Shown here piece after piece: positions 5,785 through 7,089 of a stretch of 7,089 nt of DNA (positions are counted from its first letter, which is position 1; each line of letters begins with the position of its first letter). Under the pieces are notes generated by a model that was not told the DNA's origin, ran no database searches, and saw nothing but the letters and a program-made list of their open reading frames with translations. This DNA comes from Rhodospirillales bacterium (lineage in GTDB: Bacteria; Pseudomonadota; Alphaproteobacteria; Rhodospirillales; Casp-alpha2), in the NCBI GenBank assembly GCA_028282185.1, contig JANQIJ010000177.1:1-7089 (forward strand), read 5' to 3'. The translations under genes were made by a program, and so were the position numbers.

Positions 5785-6789
5785 CTAGGGCAGGAAGTCG
5801 GGGACCGGCAGGTCCTTCGATTCCAGGAACTGGCGGTTGAACAGTTTCGAGGTATAGCGCGTACCAACGTCGCAGAGGATCGTGACGATGGTATGTCCGG
5901 GGCCAAGCTCCCCGGCCAGGCGTACCGCACCGGCAACGTTGATCCCAGAAGATCCACCGAGCACCAGGCCTTCGTCCTTGATCAGGTCGAAGATCAGGGG
6001 AATGGCGTCCTGATCGTCGATCAGAAACGGATGATGGACGGTAATGTCCTCGATGATGTTGGTCACGCGACCGAGGCCGATGCCTTCCGAGATCGAGCCC
6101 CCCTCCGTCGCCTTCGCCTCACCGTCCTTGAACAGGTGATACATGGCCGCGCCCCGGGGGTCGGCGCAGCCGATTTGAATGTCCGGGTTCTTTTCGCGCA
6201 GGAAGGTCGAGGTTCCGGCCAGAGTCCCGCCGGTGCCGACGGCGCAAATGAAGCCGTCGATCTTGCCGCCGGTCTGTTCCCATATTTCCGGGCCGGTCGT
6301 CGTGTAATGGGCCTTGCGGTTGTCCAGATTGTTCCATTGGTCGGCGAACAGCACCCCGTTCGGCTCGGTCTTGGCCAGGTCTTCCGCCAGGCGCCGGGCG
6401 ACGTGTTGATAGTTGTCCGGGTTGGAATAAGGCAGGGCCGGGTTTTCGATCAGCTTGGCACCGCACAGCCGCAGCAGATCCTTCTTCTCCTGGCTTTGGG
6501 TTTCCGGAATGACGATTGTCGTTCGGTAGCCCCGTGCGTTGGCAACCAGGGCCAGGCCGATGCCGGTGTTTCCGGCGGTGCCTTCGACCACGAGGCCGCC
6601 CGGTTGCAGGTCGCCCCGCAGCTCGGCTTCCAGGATCATCTGACGCGCCGGGCGGTCCTTGACCGACTGGCCGGGATTGAGAAATTCCGCCTTGCCAAGA
6701 ATGTCGCAGCCGGTTTGTTCCGAGAGTTTCTTAAGGCGGATCAACGGCGTGTTGCCGATGGCCTCCACCAGGCCGTCCTTGATATGCAT
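5785..6789 (-). CDS. cysK: Cysteine synthase A (O-acetylserine sulfhydrylase family)
   Basis: A PLP enzyme making L-cysteine from O-acetyl-L-serine and sulfide (fold-type II). The 334-residue product begins MHIKDGLVEAIGNTPLIRL, the family's usual N-terminus. The PLP lysine is Lys44 in NPGQSVKDR. The substrate loop reads EGTAGNTG (69-76) instead of the textbook TSGNTG. ADQWNN (149-154) carries the conserved Gln151. The phosphate-binding loop is GTGGT (185-189). GGSSGIN (278-284) supplies the serine near the pyridine nitrogen, where classical enzymes have GISSGA. It ends with a short tail, KDLPVPDFLP. These variants fit a widespread alphaproteobacterial branch annotated as CysK. The frame stays open to 6990 but ATG 6789 is preferred: the extra 67 residues are Pro/Arg-rich, and the candidate promoter at 6839-6867 would start RNA inside that extension. 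The ribosome binding site is weak (GACGGAA). It is first of two genes, with sseA behind it. Confidence 0.92.
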   Translation of the reverse strand: MHIKDGLVEAIGNTPLIRLKKLSEQTGCDILGKAEFLNPGQSVKDRPARQMILEAELRGDLQPGGLVVEGTAGNTGIGLALVANARGYRTTIVIPETQSQEKKDLLRLCGAKLIENPALPYSNPDNYQHVARRLAEDLAKTEPNGVLFADQWNNLDNRKAHYTTTGPEIWEQTGGKIDGFICAVGTGGTLAGTSTFLREKNPDIQIGCADPRGAAMYHLFKDGEAKATEGGSISEGIGLGRVTNIIEDITVHHPFLIDDQDAIPLIFDLIKDEGLVLGGSSGINVAGAVRLAGELGPGHTIVTILCDVGTRYTSKLFNRQFLESKDLPVPDFLP

Positions 6790-6838
6790 GGATGATGTTC
6801 CGTCCCGGGGGGATAAGGGGTGAGAGGGGCTTTCCGGC

Positions 6839-6867
6839 AAGATAAACACGGCATCCGGCGCGATCAA
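6839..6867 (-). promoter_or_regulatory. Candidate sigma-70-like promoter for cysK-sseA
   Basis: On the minus strand, TTGATC (6867-6862) and TATCTT (6844-6839) are separated by exactly 17 bases. Each box matches four of six consensus positions. Transcription would start near 6832, giving a leader of about 43 bases before ATG 6789. No CysB-like or other operator is recognised. Confidence 0.4.
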
Positions 6868-6944
6868 GGCGGCGGCCCGGCTCTTGGCACGGCGGTAGCC
6901 CGGGAAACCTGGCGGGACCGGGGGACGGCCGCGCCATTTCGTGT

Positions 6945-6973
6945 TTCGCAGTTTTCGCCTGGGGCGGTATGTT
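6945..6973 (+). promoter_or_regulatory. Candidate promoter for the enoyl-CoA hydratase family gene
   Basis: TTCGCA (6945-6950) and TATGTT (6968-6973) have a 17-base spacer and four of six consensus matches each. A start near 6980 would leave a leader of about 40 bases before ATG 7020. It would be divergent from the cysK promoter. Matches of this quality also occur by chance. Confidence 0.3.
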
Positions 6974-7008
6974 GGCGGTTCAGACACCAAAGCCGACGAG
7001 CCTGGGAC

Positions 7009-7013
7009 AGGAG
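7009..7013 (+). promoter_or_regulatory. Ribosome binding site of the gene starting at 7020
   Basis: AGGAG lies six bases before ATG 7020, a near-ideal Shine-Dalgarno arrangement. It is the main support for this start, because only 23 codons of the gene are visible. Confidence 0.7.
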
Positions 7014-7019
7014 ACAGCC

Positions 7020-7089
7020 ATGACGGACCAACCGGTTCTACTCGACATCGACGCCCGCGGCGTCGCGACCGTGACGCTGAACCGCCCAG
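7020..7089 (+). CDS. Enoyl-CoA hydratase/isomerase (crotonase) family protein, N-terminal fragment
   Basis: Only 23 codons are in the window; the rest is cut off at the right edge. The visible peptide ends in RGVATVTLNRP, the standard first beta hairpin of crotonase-fold enzymes, which act on acyl-CoA thioesters in fatty acid or branched-chain amino acid breakdown. The catalytic glutamates and oxyanion-hole residues lie outside the window, so the substrate cannot be assigned; a methylglutaconyl-CoA hydratase is one option. The start has a strong AGGAG site. The gene diverges from cysK, and no functional link between them is evident. Confidence 0.78.
   Translation, partial: MTDQPVLLDIDARGVATVTLNRP

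Noticed and set aside
4979..5788. 269-codon + strand frame opposite sseA
   Set aside because: It is an antisense shadow of a clearly recognised enzyme gene, with Gly/Arg/Val-rich low-complexity product and no ribosome binding site noted.
5893..6795. 300-codon + strand frame opposite cysK
   Set aside because: It is an antisense shadow produced by GC-rich third positions; all PLP enzyme motifs are on the minus strand.
4226..7007. Shared sequence GAGCCTGGGAC just after aapP (near 4227) and before the gene at 7020 (near 6998)
   Set aside because: An 11-base match between two GC-rich sites in 7 kb, with no extended similarity around it, is most simply chance.

Overview
The window looks like ordinary chromosome from a GC-rich alphaproteobacterium, probably of the Rhodospirillales type. 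The clues are strong G/C preference at third codon positions, a complete Aap-type general L-amino acid ABC transporter, and an alphaproteobacterial style of cysteine synthase. The lineage is an inference; no rRNA or other marker gene is present.

Left part (2-4228, + strand): the aap operon. aapJ, the periplasmic binding protein, is cut at its 5' end by the window edge. It is followed by a 187-base gap holding two stem-loops, then by the tightly packed aapQ and aapM (membrane subunits) and aapP (ATPase). Gaps within QMP are only 14-15 bases. AapJ would capture amino acids in the periplasm, AapQ and AapM would form the pore, and AapP would drive import. The hairpins after aapJ fit the usual need for more binding protein than permease.

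Middle part (4229-4885): a gene-poor stretch with lower GC than its flanks. It holds no convincing gene on the + strand. It contains a 10-base sequence repeated at an 11-base period, a modest minus-strand terminator candidate, and a possible 62-residue membrane miniprotein on the minus strand directly behind sseA.

Right part (4886-6789, - strand): a two-gene sulfur unit, cysK (cysteine synthase) then sseA (3-mercaptopyruvate sulfurtransferase), read leftward from a plausible sigma-70-like promoter at 6839-6867. CysK makes cysteine from O-acetylserine and sulfide. SseA moves sulfane sulfur from the cysteine-derived 3-mercaptopyruvate. Across a 230-base divergent intergenic region, an enoyl-CoA hydratase/isomerase family gene begins at 7020 on the + strand and runs off the window.

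I found no CRISPR array, mobile element, RNA gene or undescribed multi-gene system. The points worth a second look are small: the miniprotein candidate and its terminator, the intercistronic hairpins, the 11-base-period repeat, and the variant active-site loops of the cysteine synthase.
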